A stretch of 60,291 nucleotides of DNA from Streptomyces zinciresistens K42 (GCF_000225525.1 NZ_AGBF01000027.1:1-60291); one strand, 5' to 3'; counted from the stretch's first letter, positions 34,662-46,182 are shown. Notes: a model not told the origin generated them from the sequence alone. Numbers and translations: made by a program.

Positions 34662-35483
34662 ATGGGATTCGCAGAGCAGCGCTTCAACGTCAACCTGTCG
34701 ATCCTCTTCACGGAACTCCCGCTCCTGGAGCGCCCCGCGGCCGCCGCGGCGGCCGGCTTCTCCGCGGTCGAGCTGTGGTGGCCCTGGATCGACTCGCCCA
34801 CGCCCGAGCGGTCCGCACTCGACGCCCTGAGGAAGGCCGTCGAGGACGCGGGGGTCCGGCTCACCGGGCTCAACTTCTACGCCGGCCGGCTCCCCGGCCC
34901 CGACCGCGGCGCCCTGTCGGTGCCCGGCGAGGAGTCGGAGCGGTTCCGCGCCAACGTGGACGTGGCCGCGGACTTCGCGGCCTCCGTCGGCTGCACGGCG
35001 CTCAACGCCCTGTACGGCAACCGCGTCGAGGGCGTGGACCCGGCCGAGCAGGACGCGCTCGCGCTGGAGAACCTGGCGCTCGCGGCCCGCGCGGCCGACC
35101 GCGCCGGCGCCGTCCTGCTGATCGAGGCCCTGAACGCGCCCGAGTCGCCGCTGTACCCGCTGGTGTCGGCACCGGCCGCCGTCGCGGTCGTCGACCGGGT
35201 CAACGAGGCGACGGGACTGGACAACGCCCGGTTCCTGATGGACCTCTACCACCTGTCCATGAACGGCGAGGACCTGCCCGCCGTGATCGAGCGGTACGCC
35301 GCGGTGACCGGCCATGTGCAGATCGCCGACAACCCGGGCCGGGGCGCCCCGGGCACCGGCTCGCTTCCTCTGGAAGACCTCCTCGGCCGGCTGGCGAAGG
35401 CGGGCTACGACGGCTGGGTCGGCCTGGAGTACAAGCCGGGCGACCGCCCGAGCGCCGCGGCCTTCGACTGGCTGTCCCGCTGA
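34662..35483 (+). CDS. hyi: hydroxypyruvate isomerase
   Basis: Interconverts hydroxypyruvate and tartronate semialdehyde. A 273-residue TIM-barrel of the AP endonuclease 2 superfamily. FNVNLSILFTELPLLERPAA lies at the N-terminus, LIEALNAPESPLYPL near residue 150 and FLMDLYHLSMNGEDL near 192 contribute metal ligands, and GLEYKPGD is near the end. The ATG follows GGAAGGGA by 11 bases. garR starts 26 bases after its stop. Confidence 0.95.
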   Translation: MGFAEQRFNVNLSILFTELPLLERPAAAAAAGFSAVELWWPWIDSPTPERSALDALRKAVEDAGVRLTGLNFYAGRLPGPDRGALSVPGEESERFRANVDVAADFAASVGCTALNALYGNRVEGVDPAEQDALALENLALAARAADRAGAVLLIEALNAPESPLYPLVSAPAAVAVVDRVNEATGLDNARFLMDLYHLSMNGEDLPAVIERYAAVTGHVQIADNPGRGAPGTGSLPLEDLLGRLAKAGYDGWVGLEYKPGDRPSAAAFDWLSR

Positions 35484-35509
35484 CCTCCGCACCCGAAAGG
35501 CACCCCCTC

Positions 35510-36400
35510 ATGAGCAACCTCCCCAAGATCGCGTGGATCGGCCTCGGCATCATGGGCTCCCCCATGTCCGAGAACCTGGTCAAGGCGGGCTACGCCGTCA
35601 CCGGCTACACGCTGGAGCAGGACAAGCTGGACCGCCTGACCGCCGCCGGCGGCACGGCCGCGGGCTCGATCGCCGAGGCCGTCGCCGACGCGGACGTCGT
35701 GATCACGATGGTCCCGGCCTCCCCGCAGGTCGAGGCCATCGCCTACGGCCCGGACGGCATCCTGGAGAACGCGCGCTCCGGCGCGCTGCTGATCGACATG
35801 TCCTCCATCACCCCGCAGACCTCGGTCGACCTGGCCAGGGCGGCGAAGGACAAGGGCATACGTGTCCTGGACGCCCCCGTCTCCGGCGGCGAGGCCGGCG
35901 CGATCGAGGCCGTACTGTCCATCATGGTCGGCGGCGAGCAGGCCGACTTCGACGAGGCCGAGCCGCTCTTCGACGCCCTCGGCCGGACCATCGTGCTGTG
36001 CGGCCCGCACGGCTCGGGCCAGACCGTGAAGGCCGCCAACCAGCTGATCGTGGCCGTCAACATCCAGGCGTGCGCCGAGGCCGTGGTCTTCCTGGAGAAG
36101 TCCGGCGTGGACCTCGCGGCCGCGCTCGACGTCCTCAACGGCGGCCTCGCCGGCTCGACCGTGCTGACCCGCAAGAAGGACAACTTCCTGAACCGGGACT
36201 TCAAGCCGGGCTTCCGCATCGACCTGCACCACAAGGACATGGGCATCGTCACGGACGCCGCCCGCACCGTCGGCGCCGCCCTCCCCGTCGGTGCCGTGGT
36301 CGCCCAGCTCGTCGCCTCGCTGCGCGCCCAGGGCGACGGCGGCCTGGACCACTCGGCGCTGCTGCGGGCCGTGGAGCGCCTCTCCGGCGCCCGGGTCTGA
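35510..36400 (+). CDS. garR: 2-hydroxy-3-oxopropionate (tartronate semialdehyde) reductase
   Basis: Reduces tartronate semialdehyde to D-glycerate with NAD(P)H. A 296-residue beta-hydroxyacid dehydrogenase with the dinucleotide motif GLGIMG at residues 11-16, the substrate-site segment DAPVSGGEAGA near 123, the catalytic K174 in SGQTVKAANQ, and KDNFLNRDFKPGF with LHHKDMGI near the end. It is cotranscribed with hyi. It completes the glycerate route that begins with Gcl. Confidence 0.96.
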   Translation: MSNLPKIAWIGLGIMGSPMSENLVKAGYAVTGYTLEQDKLDRLTAAGGTAAGSIAEAVADADVVITMVPASPQVEAIAYGPDGILENARSGALLIDMSSITPQTSVDLARAAKDKGIRVLDAPVSGGEAGAIEAVLSIMVGGEQADFDEAEPLFDALGRTIVLCGPHGSGQTVKAANQLIVAVNIQACAEAVVFLEKSGVDLAAALDVLNGGLAGSTVLTRKKDNFLNRDFKPGFRIDLHHKDMGIVTDAARTVGAALPVGAVVAQLVASLRAQGDGGLDHSALLRAVERLSGARV

Positions 36401-36508
36401 GCGGGCCCCGCCCCAGACTTCCGGGTCGCGGCGCCGCTGACATCTGTCCTGTCGCGCCCAGGCGTCGCCGCGGCCCGGAATCCCCCCGCTCCGAAGCAGC
36501 CGATTGAC

Positions 36509-36578
36509 TTCAACAAACCGTTGACGCCCAGATCGCCCACTTCTAGGCTCCACGAAGCGGAAACAGTTTTCCGCTGAC
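36509..36578. promoter_or_regulatory. B and A palindromes at the catalase promoter
   Basis: TTCAAC-AAACC-GTTGAC at 36509-36525 (B type). CTCC-ACGAAGC-GGAA at 36548-36562 (A type with one mismatch), with a TTCC half-site exactly 21 bp later at 36569. A further inverted repeat AGCGGAAA-N4-TTTCCGCT overlaps the latter (36556-36576). This places catalase in the same regulon. Confidence 0.6.
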
Positions 36579-36598
36579 ACCCGCACGGAAGGTCCACG

Positions 36599-38056
36599 AT
36601 GTCGAAGCGCGTGCTCACCACCGAGTCCGGCGCCCCGGTCGCCGACAACCAGAACTCCGCCTCCGCCGGCGCCGGCGGCCCGCTCCTGCTCCAGGACCAG
36701 CACCTGCTGGAGAAGCTGGCGCGCTTCAACCGCGAGCGCATCCCGGAGCGCGTGGTGCACGCCCGGGGCTCCGGCGCGTACGGCCACTTCGAGGTGACCG
36801 ACGACGTCACCGGGTTCACGCACGCCGACTTCCTGGGCGAGGTGGGCAGGCGCACCGAGGTGTTCCTGCGGTTCTCCACCGTGGCCGACAGCCTCGGCGG
36901 CGCGGACGCGGTCCGCGACCCGCGCGGCTTCGCGGTCAAGTTCTACACCGCCGAGGGCAATTACGACCTCGTCGGCAACAACACCCCGGTGTTCTTCATC
37001 AAGGACCCGGTGAAGTTCCCCGACTTCATCCACTCGCAGAAGCGCGACCCGTTCACCGGGCGCCAGGAGCCGGACAACGTCTGGGACTTCTGGGCGCACG
37101 CCCCGGAGGCCACGCACCAGATCACCTGGCTGATGGGCGACCGCGGCATCCCGGCGTCGTACCGGCACATGAACGGCTACGGCTCGCACACCTACCGGTG
37201 GACGAACGCCGACGGCGAGGCGTTCTTCGTCAAGTACCACTTCAGGACCAACCAGGGCATCCGCTGCCTGAGCGCCGAGCAGGGCGCCGAACTCGCGGGC
37301 AGGGACGCCTCCTCGCACCAGACGGACCTGCTCCAGGCCATCGAGCGGGGCGTGCACCCCTCGTGGACGCTCCACGTGCAGATCATGCCGGCGGCCGAGG
37401 CGGCCGCGTACCGCTTCAACCCGTTCGACCTGACGAAGGTCTGGCCCCACCAGGACTATCCGCTGCGGCGCGTGGGCCGGCTGGTCCTGGACCGCAACCC
37501 CGACAACGTCTTCGCGGAGGTCGAGCAGGCCGCGTTCTCGCCGAACAACTTCGTGCCGGGCATCGGACCCTCCCCCGACAAGATGCTCCAGGGCCGGCTG
37601 TTCGCCTACGCGGACGCCCAGCGCTACCGCCTGGGCGTCAACCACACGCAGCTCGCCGTGAACGCCCCGAGGGCCACGACCGCCCAGAACTACGGCCGCG
37701 ACGGCCTCATGGCGGTCAACGGCCAGGGGCGCGGCGCGAAGAACTACGAGCCGAACTCCTACGGCGGCCCGGTGGAGACCGGACGCCCCCTGTCGGCCCC
37801 GCTGGCGGTGGGCGGCCACACCGGCACCCACGAGGCCCCGCCGCACACCAAGGACGACGACTTCTTCCAGGCGGGCGAGCTGTACCGGCTGATGTCGGCC
37901 GAGGAGAGGTCCCGGCTGGTCGCCAACATCGCCGGCGGCCTCGCGCAGGTCTCCCGCGACGACGTGATCGAGAGGAACCTCGCCCACTTCCACGCCGCCG
38001 ACCCCGAGTACGGCAGGCGCGTGGCGGAGGCGGTCCACGCCCTGCGCGAGGACTGA
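36599..38056 (+). CDS. monofunctional heme catalase
   Basis: Splits hydrogen peroxide. 485 residues, the size of clade-3 small-subunit catalases. The distal His is H54 in [12 protein letters not shown], the distal Asn is N127 in [10 protein letters not shown], and the proximal heme Tyr is Y337 in [34 protein letters not shown] is also conserved. Its operators and place between garR and gcl suggest it mainly removes the peroxide made by uricase, rather than serving general stress defence. Confidence 0.96.
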   Translation: MSKRVLTTESGAPVADNQNSASAGAGGPLLLQDQHLLEKLARFNRERIPERVVHARGSGAYGHFEVTDDVTGFTHADFLGEVGRRTEVFLRFSTVADSLGGADAVRDPRGFAVKFYTAEGNYDLVGNNTPVFFIKDPVKFPDFIHSQKRDPFTGRQEPDNVWDFWAHAPEATHQITWLMGDRGIPASYRHMNGYGSHTYRWTNADGEAFFVKYHFRTNQGIRCLSAEQGAELAGRDASSHQTDLLQAIERGVHPSWTLHVQIMPAAEAAAYRFNPFDLTKVWPHQDYPLRRVGRLVLDRNPDNVFAEVEQAAFSPNNFVPGIGPSPDKMLQGRLFAYADAQRYRLGVNHTQLAVNAPRATTAQNYGRDGLMAVNGQGRGAKNYEPNSYGGPVETGRPLSAPLAVGGHTGTHEAPPHTKDDDFFQAGELYRLMSAEERSRLVANIAGGLAQVSRDDVIERNLAHFHAADPEYGRRVAEAVHALRED

Positions 38057-38484
38057 GCGACCGCCAACCCCCATGCTGCGTGCGGCTCCTGACGGGAGGT
38101 CATGAGCCGCACGCACCGCCCGCGCCCCGTCACCGGCCGACCCGGATGAGGGGTGGTCGCCCGAGGACGGGCGCGGGCGACGCGAGGACCGCGGCGGCGT
38201 GCGAGCCAGTGCGGTGGTGAAGGTCCGGCCTCCTTCTACGACCTGAGGGAAGGAGCCCCGGTTCCGTCGCCGCCGCCGCGGTCCTGACCCCCTCCCGGCC
38301 CCGTCCGGCGGCGCGAACGTCCTGTCGCGCCCGGCCTCGCCCCGCCGGACGGCCACAACCGCACAGCCCACCGGCCAGGAGCGCCGGGTACGGACGGTCC
38401 CGTACCCGGCGCTCCTCGGCGTCCCGCCGCCCTCCGGGGCGGTCCGGCGTGCGGACCGGGCGCTTTCGCAGCAGGCTGGAAGGC
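38057..38484. other. intergenic region after catalase
   Basis: Besides the terminator no gene is seen. The right end carries the promoter of a small gene. Confidence 0.5.
38078..38114 (+). terminator. catalase terminator
   Basis: GCGTGCGGCTC-c-TGAC-gggag-GTCA-t-GAGCCGCACGC: 15 paired bases with one mismatch, 22 bases after the stop. Confidence 0.85.
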
Positions 38485-38727
38485 ATGGCAGCGCAACCGG
38501 CCGGCCGTCCGCGCATCGTCGTGCACGCGCCCGCCCTGGACGGCTCCCGGCGGGTCACCGAGGGCGACGAGACCCTGGGCATCGCCACGCACGCGGACGA
38601 CGTCGCCGAGATCCTGCGGCTCGCCGACCACTACGTCACGGACCTGGCGCACAGCGGCTTCATCGACTGGCAGGGCGGCGGCCCCGACGACTGGCCCGGC
38701 CTGTCGGAGGAGCACGAACGGCCCTGA
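38485..38727 (+). CDS. hypothetical protein, 80 aa
   Basis: An 80-residue acidic soluble protein (RIVVHAPALDGSRRVTEGDE, then AEILRLADHYVTDLAHSGF), alpha/beta in character. ATG 38485 follows GGAAGG closely. Convergent with gcl. No family is recognised. Confidence 0.65.
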   Translation: MAAQPAGRPRIVVHAPALDGSRRVTEGDETLGIATHADDVAEILRLADHYVTDLAHSGFIDWQGGGPDDWPGLSEEHERP

Positions 38728-38763
38728 CCGCTCCCTCGACCGCCCGCGGGCACCCCCGGACAA

Positions 38764-38807
38764 CGCAGGAGGGCGGCCCCACCGCCGGGTGGGGCCGCCC
38801 TCCTGCG
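38764..38807. terminator. bidirectional terminator, 20-bp stem
   Basis: A perfect 20-bp stem (CGCAGGAGGGCGGCCCCACC and its complement) with tetraloop GCCG, between convergent genes. Confidence 0.9.
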
Positions 38808-38823
38808 CCGGACGCGGCGCCGG

Positions 38824-40608
<1,785 letters not shown>

Positions 40609-40696
40609 GGGGTACTCCTGCTTCGGCCGTCGGATTCGCACTCCCGTCGCGCCCCGCGGTGAGCAATTCCGTGACGATGTCGACTCCGCCTGTGAT

Positions 40697-40732
40697 TTCC
40701 ACATTGCGGAAATTACTTTCTACTATCTGGAA
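40697..40732. promoter_or_regulatory. tandem A sites at the gcl promoter
   Basis: TTCC-ACATTGC-GGAA at 40697-40711 (perfect) and TTCT-ACTATCT-GGAA at 40718-40732 (one mismatch), exactly 21 bp apart and about 90-125 bases before the start. Confidence 0.7.
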
Positions 40733-40835
40733 GCAATGTAGGTCGACGGGCGAAGACCGTCAAGAGGGGGACAACCGGGCGCCGGGTGGAGCACGATGGG
40801 ACCGCTGTCCGATGCCAGGCGTCCTGGAGTGGGCC

Positions 40836-41519
40836 ATGCCCGAGAGCCTGTCGGTACGCTGCCCGGCCTGCCGCCGCGAGCAGCTCTACGAACCACCCGT
40901 CTGCCCCTGCGCGTGCGGCGCGCACCTCGCGCCGCCGCTCGACCCCCACGCGCCCGCCACGCCCGTCACCCACCGCTCCTGGGACGACGAGTGGGTGACC
41001 GTGCACTGCGCGGCGTGCGGGCGCGACAGCGAGTGGCCCCGGCCCGAACTGGGCTGCCCCTGCGGCACGGTGCTGCTGCTGCCGATGGCGCGCACCGAGG
41101 CCGGGGAGGCGGCCCGGCGCGGGGCGCCCGCCGCGCCCCGCACCTTCGGGCCGGTCACCATCCGCACGGCCCGCGACGCCGTCACGGCCGCCGCCGTCTA
41201 TCTGCGCCGGCTCGGCTACCGCGACATCCGCCGCGCCGACCAGCGCCCGACCGCGGGCATCGGCATCGCCGCGCACGGCCTGCTCGCCCAGGTCGACCCG
41301 ACGGTCGGCCCGGCGTCCCCCCGGGACGTGGAGTGCCTGTGGCTGACGGCGATGACGGAGTCCGCCGACTGCGTCTACTTCTCCCTCGCCGGGTACGCGC
41401 CCGAGGCCCGCACCACCGCCGACTCCCTCGGCGTCCCCCTGTTCGTCCTGGACCTCACGGGCACTCCGCGCCCGGTCAACGACCTCGCCGCCGACCTGGA
41501 CGCCACCGGCGCCCGGTAG
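40836..41519 (+). CDS. zinc-ribbon protein with nuclease-like C-terminus
   Basis: A 227-residue protein with four Cys pairs in the first 85 residues (VRCPAC; PVCPCACG; VHCAACG; LGCPCG), forming two zinc ribbons. The C-terminal half has AAVYLRRLGYRDIRRADQRP, GIAAHGLLAQVDPTVGPASP and GVPLFVLDLTG. The order of elements recalls the restriction-endonuclease-like fold of Mrr-type proteins; that is a weak inference. ATG 40836 follows GGAG; ATG 40812 is less likely. It is divergent from gcl. Confidence 0.7.
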   Translation: MPESLSVRCPACRREQLYEPPVCPCACGAHLAPPLDPHAPATPVTHRSWDDEWVTVHCAACGRDSEWPRPELGCPCGTVLLLPMARTEAGEAARRGAPAAPRTFGPVTIRTARDAVTAAAVYLRRLGYRDIRRADQRPTAGIGIAAHGLLAQVDPTVGPASPRDVECLWLTAMTESADCVYFSLAGYAPEARTTADSLGVPLFVLDLTGTPRPVNDLAADLDATGAR

Positions 41520-41681
41520 CGCCCGCGGGCCGGACTCAGACCGGGGCCGCGTACGCCTCGCGCAGCCCCGCCTGGCGCACCTCGGCGGACACGGTCATCA
41601 GGAACGGGGCGGGGACGCGCAGCCGGCCCCCGCGGATCGGCGACCCGGCGCTGCGCGCGGAACTGCTGCACGCCTGCGGCC

Positions 41682-41735
41682 AGTTGGGCGCCTGAGGTCA
41701 GTTGGGCACCTGAGGCCAGTCGGGCGCCTGCGGTC
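41682..41735. repeat. 18-bp direct repeat, three copies
   Basis: Three copies of CAGTTGGGCGCCTGAGGT-like units, with changes at a few positions. They follow the end of a decayed frame. Confidence 0.65.
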
Positions 41736-41763
41736 CGTTGGCGGCAGGGTCCGCGCGGGGCGG

Positions 41764-41968
41764 GGTGCGGCTCGCGCGGACCCCGTCGCGCGCCAGCTGG
41801 ACGTGCTACGCCGCGTCGCCGCCGGGGCGACCGACGCGGCGGTCGCGGCGCGGCCGGGGCTGTGGGCGGAGACGGTCAAGGGCTCTCCGCGCCCGGCCAT
41901 GCGCGAGCTGGGCGCCCACACGCGGGGAGGCGGTCGCGGCGGCTCGGCGGACGGGATTGCTGCCGTAG
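41764..41968 (+). pseudogene. LuxR-family HTH remnant
   Basis: ADPVARQLDVLRRVAAGATD, then VAARPGLWAETVKGSPRPAM, and RELGAHTR are an eroded LuxR helix-turn-helix (canonical ...ATDAEVAARLGLSAETVKSRLR). The end GEAVAAARRTGLLP follows in another frame after a shift near 41925. The upstream part of the regulator is lost. Confidence 0.65.
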
Positions 41969-42200
41969 CCGCGCGGGCACGACAGGAGAGACACCGGGCC
42001 GCGTGGGAGGGCCGCCGCGGTGGTCCGGCGCGGAGCTGTCGCCCGGTGGTCCCGCCCGCGCGGACGAGGTGCCATTCATTCGACCGTTCGCTGAATTTCT
42101 CCATGCGGACCCGTTGTTATCCGCCTCACCTTCCCGTAGGTCCGAATTTCAAAGACCCGTTGCCTAATATTGGCCCGAACACGACACACGGAGGGGAGCG

Positions 42201-45020
42201 GTGACCGTGCGACGGGACTTCAAGGAGCCTCAGAGCTGCCGCCCCGACCAGGTCATCGGCAGGGAGGAGCTGTTCACCGCGGCACGCGGGCAGCTCGGGC
42301 GCGGCGGCAGCGTCCTGCTCCACGGCCCTGCCGGAATCGGGAAGTCGACCGTCCTGCGGGCATTGGCCGCGGAATACGGCGGGCAGGCCCGTACGGTCGT
42401 GCGCTGCTCCCCCACCGAGTCCGAATCGCACCTCCCCTTCCTGGCCCTGGCCGACCTCCTCGGCCTCGTGCTCGACGGCGTCTCCGACCGGCTCCCGGCC
42501 GCCCAGCGCACCGCCCTGGAGTCCGCGCTCACCGGGCGCGGCGAGTCCTCCCTCCAGCGCGACGGCCTCGCCCTGCGCCTCGCGGTGCTGTCCGCGCTGC
42601 GCGCCCTCGCCGAGGCGGGCCCCGTCCTCGTCGTCGTCGACGACCTCCAGTGGCTCGACCCGGCCAGCGCCGAACTCCTCGGCTTCGCCGCCCGCCGCCT
42701 GGGCGAGACCCCGGTGCGGATGCTGTGCGCGGTGCGCACCGAGGGCGAGGAGTACGACCGCCATCTGCGCGCCTCCCCGCCGGACACCCTCGCCGTGCGG
42801 CTCGGCCCGCTCTCGCGCGCCCAGATGTCGGTGCTGCTCGGCCACCGCGGCTACACCGACCTGCCCCGCTCCACGGTCCGCGACATCCACCGCACCAGCG
42901 GCGGCAACGCCCTGTTCGCGCTGGAGCTGAGCCGCGCCCTCGCCGAGAACGCCACCCAGCCGCGCCCCGGCGAGCCCCTGCCGGTGCCCACCTCGCTGCG
43001 GGCGCTGGTGCTCAACCGCCTGGAGATGCTGTCGGAGGAGGCCCGCCGCACCCTCCTCGTCGCGAGCGCGGGCGCCCGCCCCACGCTCGCCCTGCTGCAC
43101 GCGGCCGGACGCGGCAACGCCGAGGCCGAGACGGCCCAGGCCGCCGAACTCGGGCTGCTGGCCACCGAACCGGAGGGCCCGGCCGTCCGGTTCGCCCACC
43201 CGATGATCTCGGCCGCGCTGTACGCGGAGGCGCCCGCCCAGGAGCGCCGGGCCGCGCACGCCGCCCTGTCCACGGCCGCCTCCGACCCCATCGAGCGCGC
43301 CCGGCACCTGGCCCTCGCGACCAGCGGCACCGACCCCGAGGTCGCGGCCCGCCTCGCCGGGGCCGCCGCTCTGGCCCGGGACCGCGGCGCGCCCTCGATG
43401 GCCGCGCAGCTGTCCCTGCTGGCCGCCCGGCACACGCCCGCCGAGGGCGGACTCAGCCCGGAGGTGCTGCGTCTGGAGGCCGCCGAGGACGCCATCACCG
43501 CGGGCGAACTGGACCTCGCCCGGGACATCGCCCGCGAGGTGCTCTCCCGTACGTCCGTCCCCGCGGACCGGGTGCGGGCGTGGATCGCGGTGATCGAGAC
43601 GGCGGGCCACGCCATGACGGAGGTCGACGCGATCTTCCCGCAGGCCCTGGCCGACGCGGGCGAGGACCCGAGGCTGCTGGCGCTGGTGCACTACCAGCTG
43701 ACTTGGCGCGCCCTGCTGGTCAAGGGCGACTTCGACGAGGCGCGCGGGGAGGTCGCCTACGCGGCGGAGCTGGCCGCGCGCGCGGGCGACCGCTACACGG
43801 AGCTGATGGCGCTCGCCTTCCAGGCCCAGATCGAGACCCTCATGGGACATCCGGACGCCCCCGCCACCATCCGGCGCGCCCTCCAGGAGCCGCAGGACCC
43901 GAGGGTGGCCTGCCACCACAACGGGGCCGGCTACTCGCGCTTCCGGTGGCTGATCATGAGCGACCAGCTGCCCGAGGCCCGCGCCGCGGTGACCGGGCTG
44001 CTGCGCGAGGTGCGCCGGCACGGCTGGGTGGAGAGCGAGGTGCACTTCCTGCGGGGGGTGGCCGAGACCGAACTGCACTCCGGGTACTGCGGGCGCGCCC
44101 TGGACCTGGCCCGCGAGAGCCTGCGGCTGGCCCGCGACACCGGGATCGGCGAGGTCGCCTCCGCCGTGCTGGCCTCGCTCGCGGAGGCCGCGGGCGGGGA
44201 GGTGGACCGGGCGCTGGCGCTGGCCCGCGAGGCGCGGGAGCACGCCGAGGAGGACGGCGACCAGATGTACGTCTCCCGGGCCCTCGCGGCCCTGGGCCAC
44301 GCCCAGTTGGTGGCCGGGGACGCCCCGGAGGCGGTGCGTTCGCTGCGCCGGGCGCGGGAGGTGGAGCAGGGCCTCGGCATCACCGACCCGGCACGCGGGC
44401 GGTGGCACGGCGACCTCGCCGAGGCGCTGGTGCGCAGCGGGGAGCTCGCGGAGGCGCAGGAGCTCATCGACGTCACCCGCGAGCAGGCGCTGCGGCTGGA
44501 CCGCGAGAGCGTCCTCGCCGTCCTGGACCGGGCGGAGGCGCTGGTGCGCGCGGCGCGCGGTGAACAGGAGGCCGCGCTCGCCCAGTTGACGTCGGCGCAG
44601 GACCGGCTCGGCAAACTCGGCTACGGGCTGGAGGAGGCGCGGGCCGCCTTCGCCCTGGCCCGGCTGCGCGCCGGGGCGGCGGGTCCGGCGTCGTTCGACG
44701 AGGCGGCCCGGCTGTTCCGGCGCTGCCGGGCACTGCCCTGGCTGCGGCAGGCCGAGGCCGCCGCCGAGGCCCGCGGCGCGCAGCCGGCCGCCGCCCCGGC
44801 CCCCGTCCCGCAGGGTCTCGACGGCCTGGACGGGCTCGCGGCGATGGAGCGCCAGGTCGCCGCGCTCGTGATGGAGGGCGCCACGAACCGGGAGATCGCC
44901 GGCCGGCTGTTCATCAGCGTCAAGACGGTGGAGGCGACGCTCACCCGCGTGTACCGCAAGCTCGGAATCCGCTCGCGGGTCGACATCGTCAGGCTGGCGG
45001 CGGGCCGCCGTACGCCCTGA
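42201..45020 (+). CDS. large ATP-binding LuxR (LAL) regulator
   Basis: 939 residues in the order AAA ATPase, TPR-like repeats, LuxR HTH. Walker A is GPAGIGKST at residues 42-50, Walker B is VLVVVDDLQWLD near 140. The middle 500 residues are helical repeats (for example AVLASLAEAAGGEVDRALAL). The HTH near 885-930 reads LVMEGATNREIAGRLFISVK followed by TVEATLTRVYRKLGI. GTG 42201 follows GGAGGGG. LAL regulators often control transport or secondary metabolism in response to a ligand; which genes are targets is unknown here. The downstream protease has its own promoter. Confidence 0.93.
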   Translation: MTVRRDFKEPQSCRPDQVIGREELFTAARGQLGRGGSVLLHGPAGIGKSTVLRALAAEYGGQARTVVRCSPTESESHLPFLALADLLGLVLDGVSDRLPAAQRTALESALTGRGESSLQRDGLALRLAVLSALRALAEAGPVLVVVDDLQWLDPASAELLGFAARRLGETPVRMLCAVRTEGEEYDRHLRASPPDTLAVRLGPLSRAQMSVLLGHRGYTDLPRSTVRDIHRTSGGNALFALELSRALAENATQPRPGEPLPVPTSLRALVLNRLEMLSEEARRTLLVASAGARPTLALLHAAGRGNAEAETAQAAELGLLATEPEGPAVRFAHPMISAALYAEAPAQERRAAHAALSTAASDPIERARHLALATSGTDPEVAARLAGAAALARDRGAPSMAAQLSLLAARHTPAEGGLSPEVLRLEAAEDAITAGELDLARDIAREVLSRTSVPADRVRAWIAVIETAGHAMTEVDAIFPQALADAGEDPRLLALVHYQLTWRALLVKGDFDEARGEVAYAAELAARAGDRYTELMALAFQAQIETLMGHPDAPATIRRALQEPQDPRVACHHNGAGYSRFRWLIMSDQLPEARAAVTGLLREVRRHGWVESEVHFLRGVAETELHSGYCGRALDLARESLRLARDTGIGEVASAVLASLAEAAGGEVDRALALAREAREHAEEDGDQMYVSRALAALGHAQLVAGDAPEAVRSLRRAREVEQGLGITDPARGRWHGDLAEALVRSGELAEAQELIDVTREQALRLDRESVLAVLDRAEALVRAARGEQEAALAQLTSAQDRLGKLGYGLEEARAAFALARLRAGAAGPASFDEAARLFRRCRALPWLRQAEAAAEARGAQPAAAPAPVPQGLDGLDGLAAMERQVAALVMEGATNREIAGRLFISVKTVEATLTRVYRKLGIRSRVDIVRLAAGRRTP

Positions 45021-45341
45021 ACCGGGGGGCGCGGAGGCGGCGTGGTGCGCCTGGGGGCGCCCGCGGGGTGAGCGGGGGGCGCCCGGAGACTGGGGTCGCG
45101 CTGTTCCGCGGCGGTGGATGACGCGGGTTCACCCGGATTGACCTGCGCCGGGGGTTTGGTGTCCACGACCGAGGGTTTTCCCTGCCCAACTCCCTTAGGG
45201 GGTTCCCTCATTGGGCAGGGTGCGTGCGGGACCTACCGTGTGGATGTGCCGTTCGCCCAGGGCACCACGGCAGTCGGTCCCACGGCATCCGTGACCCCCC
45301 ACCCCTGGCGACCCCCCACCGGCCACCCACCGAGGAGTCTC
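45021..45341. other. intergenic region with protease promoter
   Basis: An inverted repeat CCCTGCCCAA (45180-45189) and TTGGGCAGGG (45211-45220) flank a 21-base centre. It lies about 120-160 bases before the protease start, and a -10-like TACCGT follows. No gene was found. Confidence 0.5.
45180..45220. promoter_or_regulatory. palindrome upstream of the protease
   Basis: Ten-base arms, perfect, with a 21-base loop. Candidate operator or mRNA hairpin of the trypsin-like protease gene. Confidence 0.5.
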
Positions 45342-46160
45342 ATGTTCGGGCTCACCCGCTCCAGACGGACCGCGGCCGTCGCGCTGGCGGCCGCCGCTGC
45401 CGCCGCCGCGCTGCTCACGGCACCCGCCGCCCAGGCCGACTCCTCGCGGATCGTGGGCGGTACGACGACCACCACGCGCGCCTATCCCTTCATGATGCAG
45501 ATCACGGACGCCTCCCAGAACCAGTTCTGCGGCGGCACACTGGTCTCCCCGACGAAGGTGGTCACCGCCGCCCACTGCATGGCGGGCGAGTCCGCCTCCG
45601 CGGTCCGGGTCGTCGGCGGACGCACCCTCCTCGGCGGGAGCGGCGGCACGGTGGGCCGGGTCGCCGGGATCTGGGTGCACCCCGGCTACCGGACCGCCAC
45701 CGCGGGCGACGACGTGGCCGTACTGACCCTGTCGGCCCCGATGCCGTACACCCCGGCACCGTACGTCGGCGCCGGGCAGACGGGGGTGTACGCGGCCGGC
45801 ACCACCGCCCGGATCCTCGGCTGGGGCACGACCTCCGAGGGCGGCGGCTCCTCCGCCCGGCTGCGCACGGCGACCGTGCCCACGGTCGCGGACGCCGACT
45901 GCGCGCGCTCCTACGGCTCGGACTTCGTCCGGTCCGACATGGTCTGCGCCGGATACCCCTCCGGCGCCGTCGACACCTGCCAGGGCGACAGCGGCGGCCC
46001 CCTGCTCGTCGGGGGCGTCCTGGCGGGGATCACCTCCTGGGGCGAGGGGTGCGCCCAACCCGGCCGGCCGGGTGTCTACACCCGGCTGACCACCTTCTCG
46101 GACGAGGTGACCGCACAGGTCGCAATCCGGCCGGGACGGAAGTCGAACCAGGTCTCCTGA
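45342..46160 (+). CDS. secreted trypsin-like serine protease
   Basis: A 272-residue S1-family protease. Signal peptide at residues 1-32 (AAQADSS end), then the activation-type N-terminus RIVGG. The triad is His in VVTAAHC, Asp in GDDVAVLTL and Ser in CQGDSGGPLL. An Asp six residues before the catalytic Ser (DTCQGDS) indicates trypsin-like cleavage after Lys or Arg. Six cysteines fit three disulfides. The enzyme is secreted; similar Streptomyces trypsins are controlled during development. ATG 45342 follows GAGGAG. Confidence 0.95.
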   Translation: MFGLTRSRRTAAVALAAAAAAAALLTAPAAQADSSRIVGGTTTTTRAYPFMMQITDASQNQFCGGTLVSPTKVVTAAHCMAGESASAVRVVGGRTLLGGSGGTVGRVAGIWVHPGYRTATAGDDVAVLTLSAPMPYTPAPYVGAGQTGVYAAGTTARILGWGTTSEGGGSSARLRTATVPTVADADCARSYGSDFVRSDMVCAGYPSGAVDTCQGDSGGPLLVGGVLAGITSWGEGCAQPGRPGVYTRLTTFSDEVTAQVAIRPGRKSNQVS

Positions 46161-46182
46161 GTACACCTCAGGTGCAAGACCG

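Larger units (their letters stand above)
41520..42200. other. region of decayed sequence before the LAL regulator
   Basis: No intact gene. It contains the end of an unidentified plus-strand frame (DPALRAELLHACGQLGA near 41640-41694), an 18-bp triplet repeat at 41682-41735, a broken LuxR HTH (41764-41968), and a lower-GC promoter stretch at 42070-42180. Confidence 0.5.

Noticed and set aside
36556..36576. AGCGGAAA-N4-TTTCCGCT as a separate operator class
   Set aside because: It overlaps the A site and its 21-bp half-site and arises from the two together; I keep it only as part of that element.
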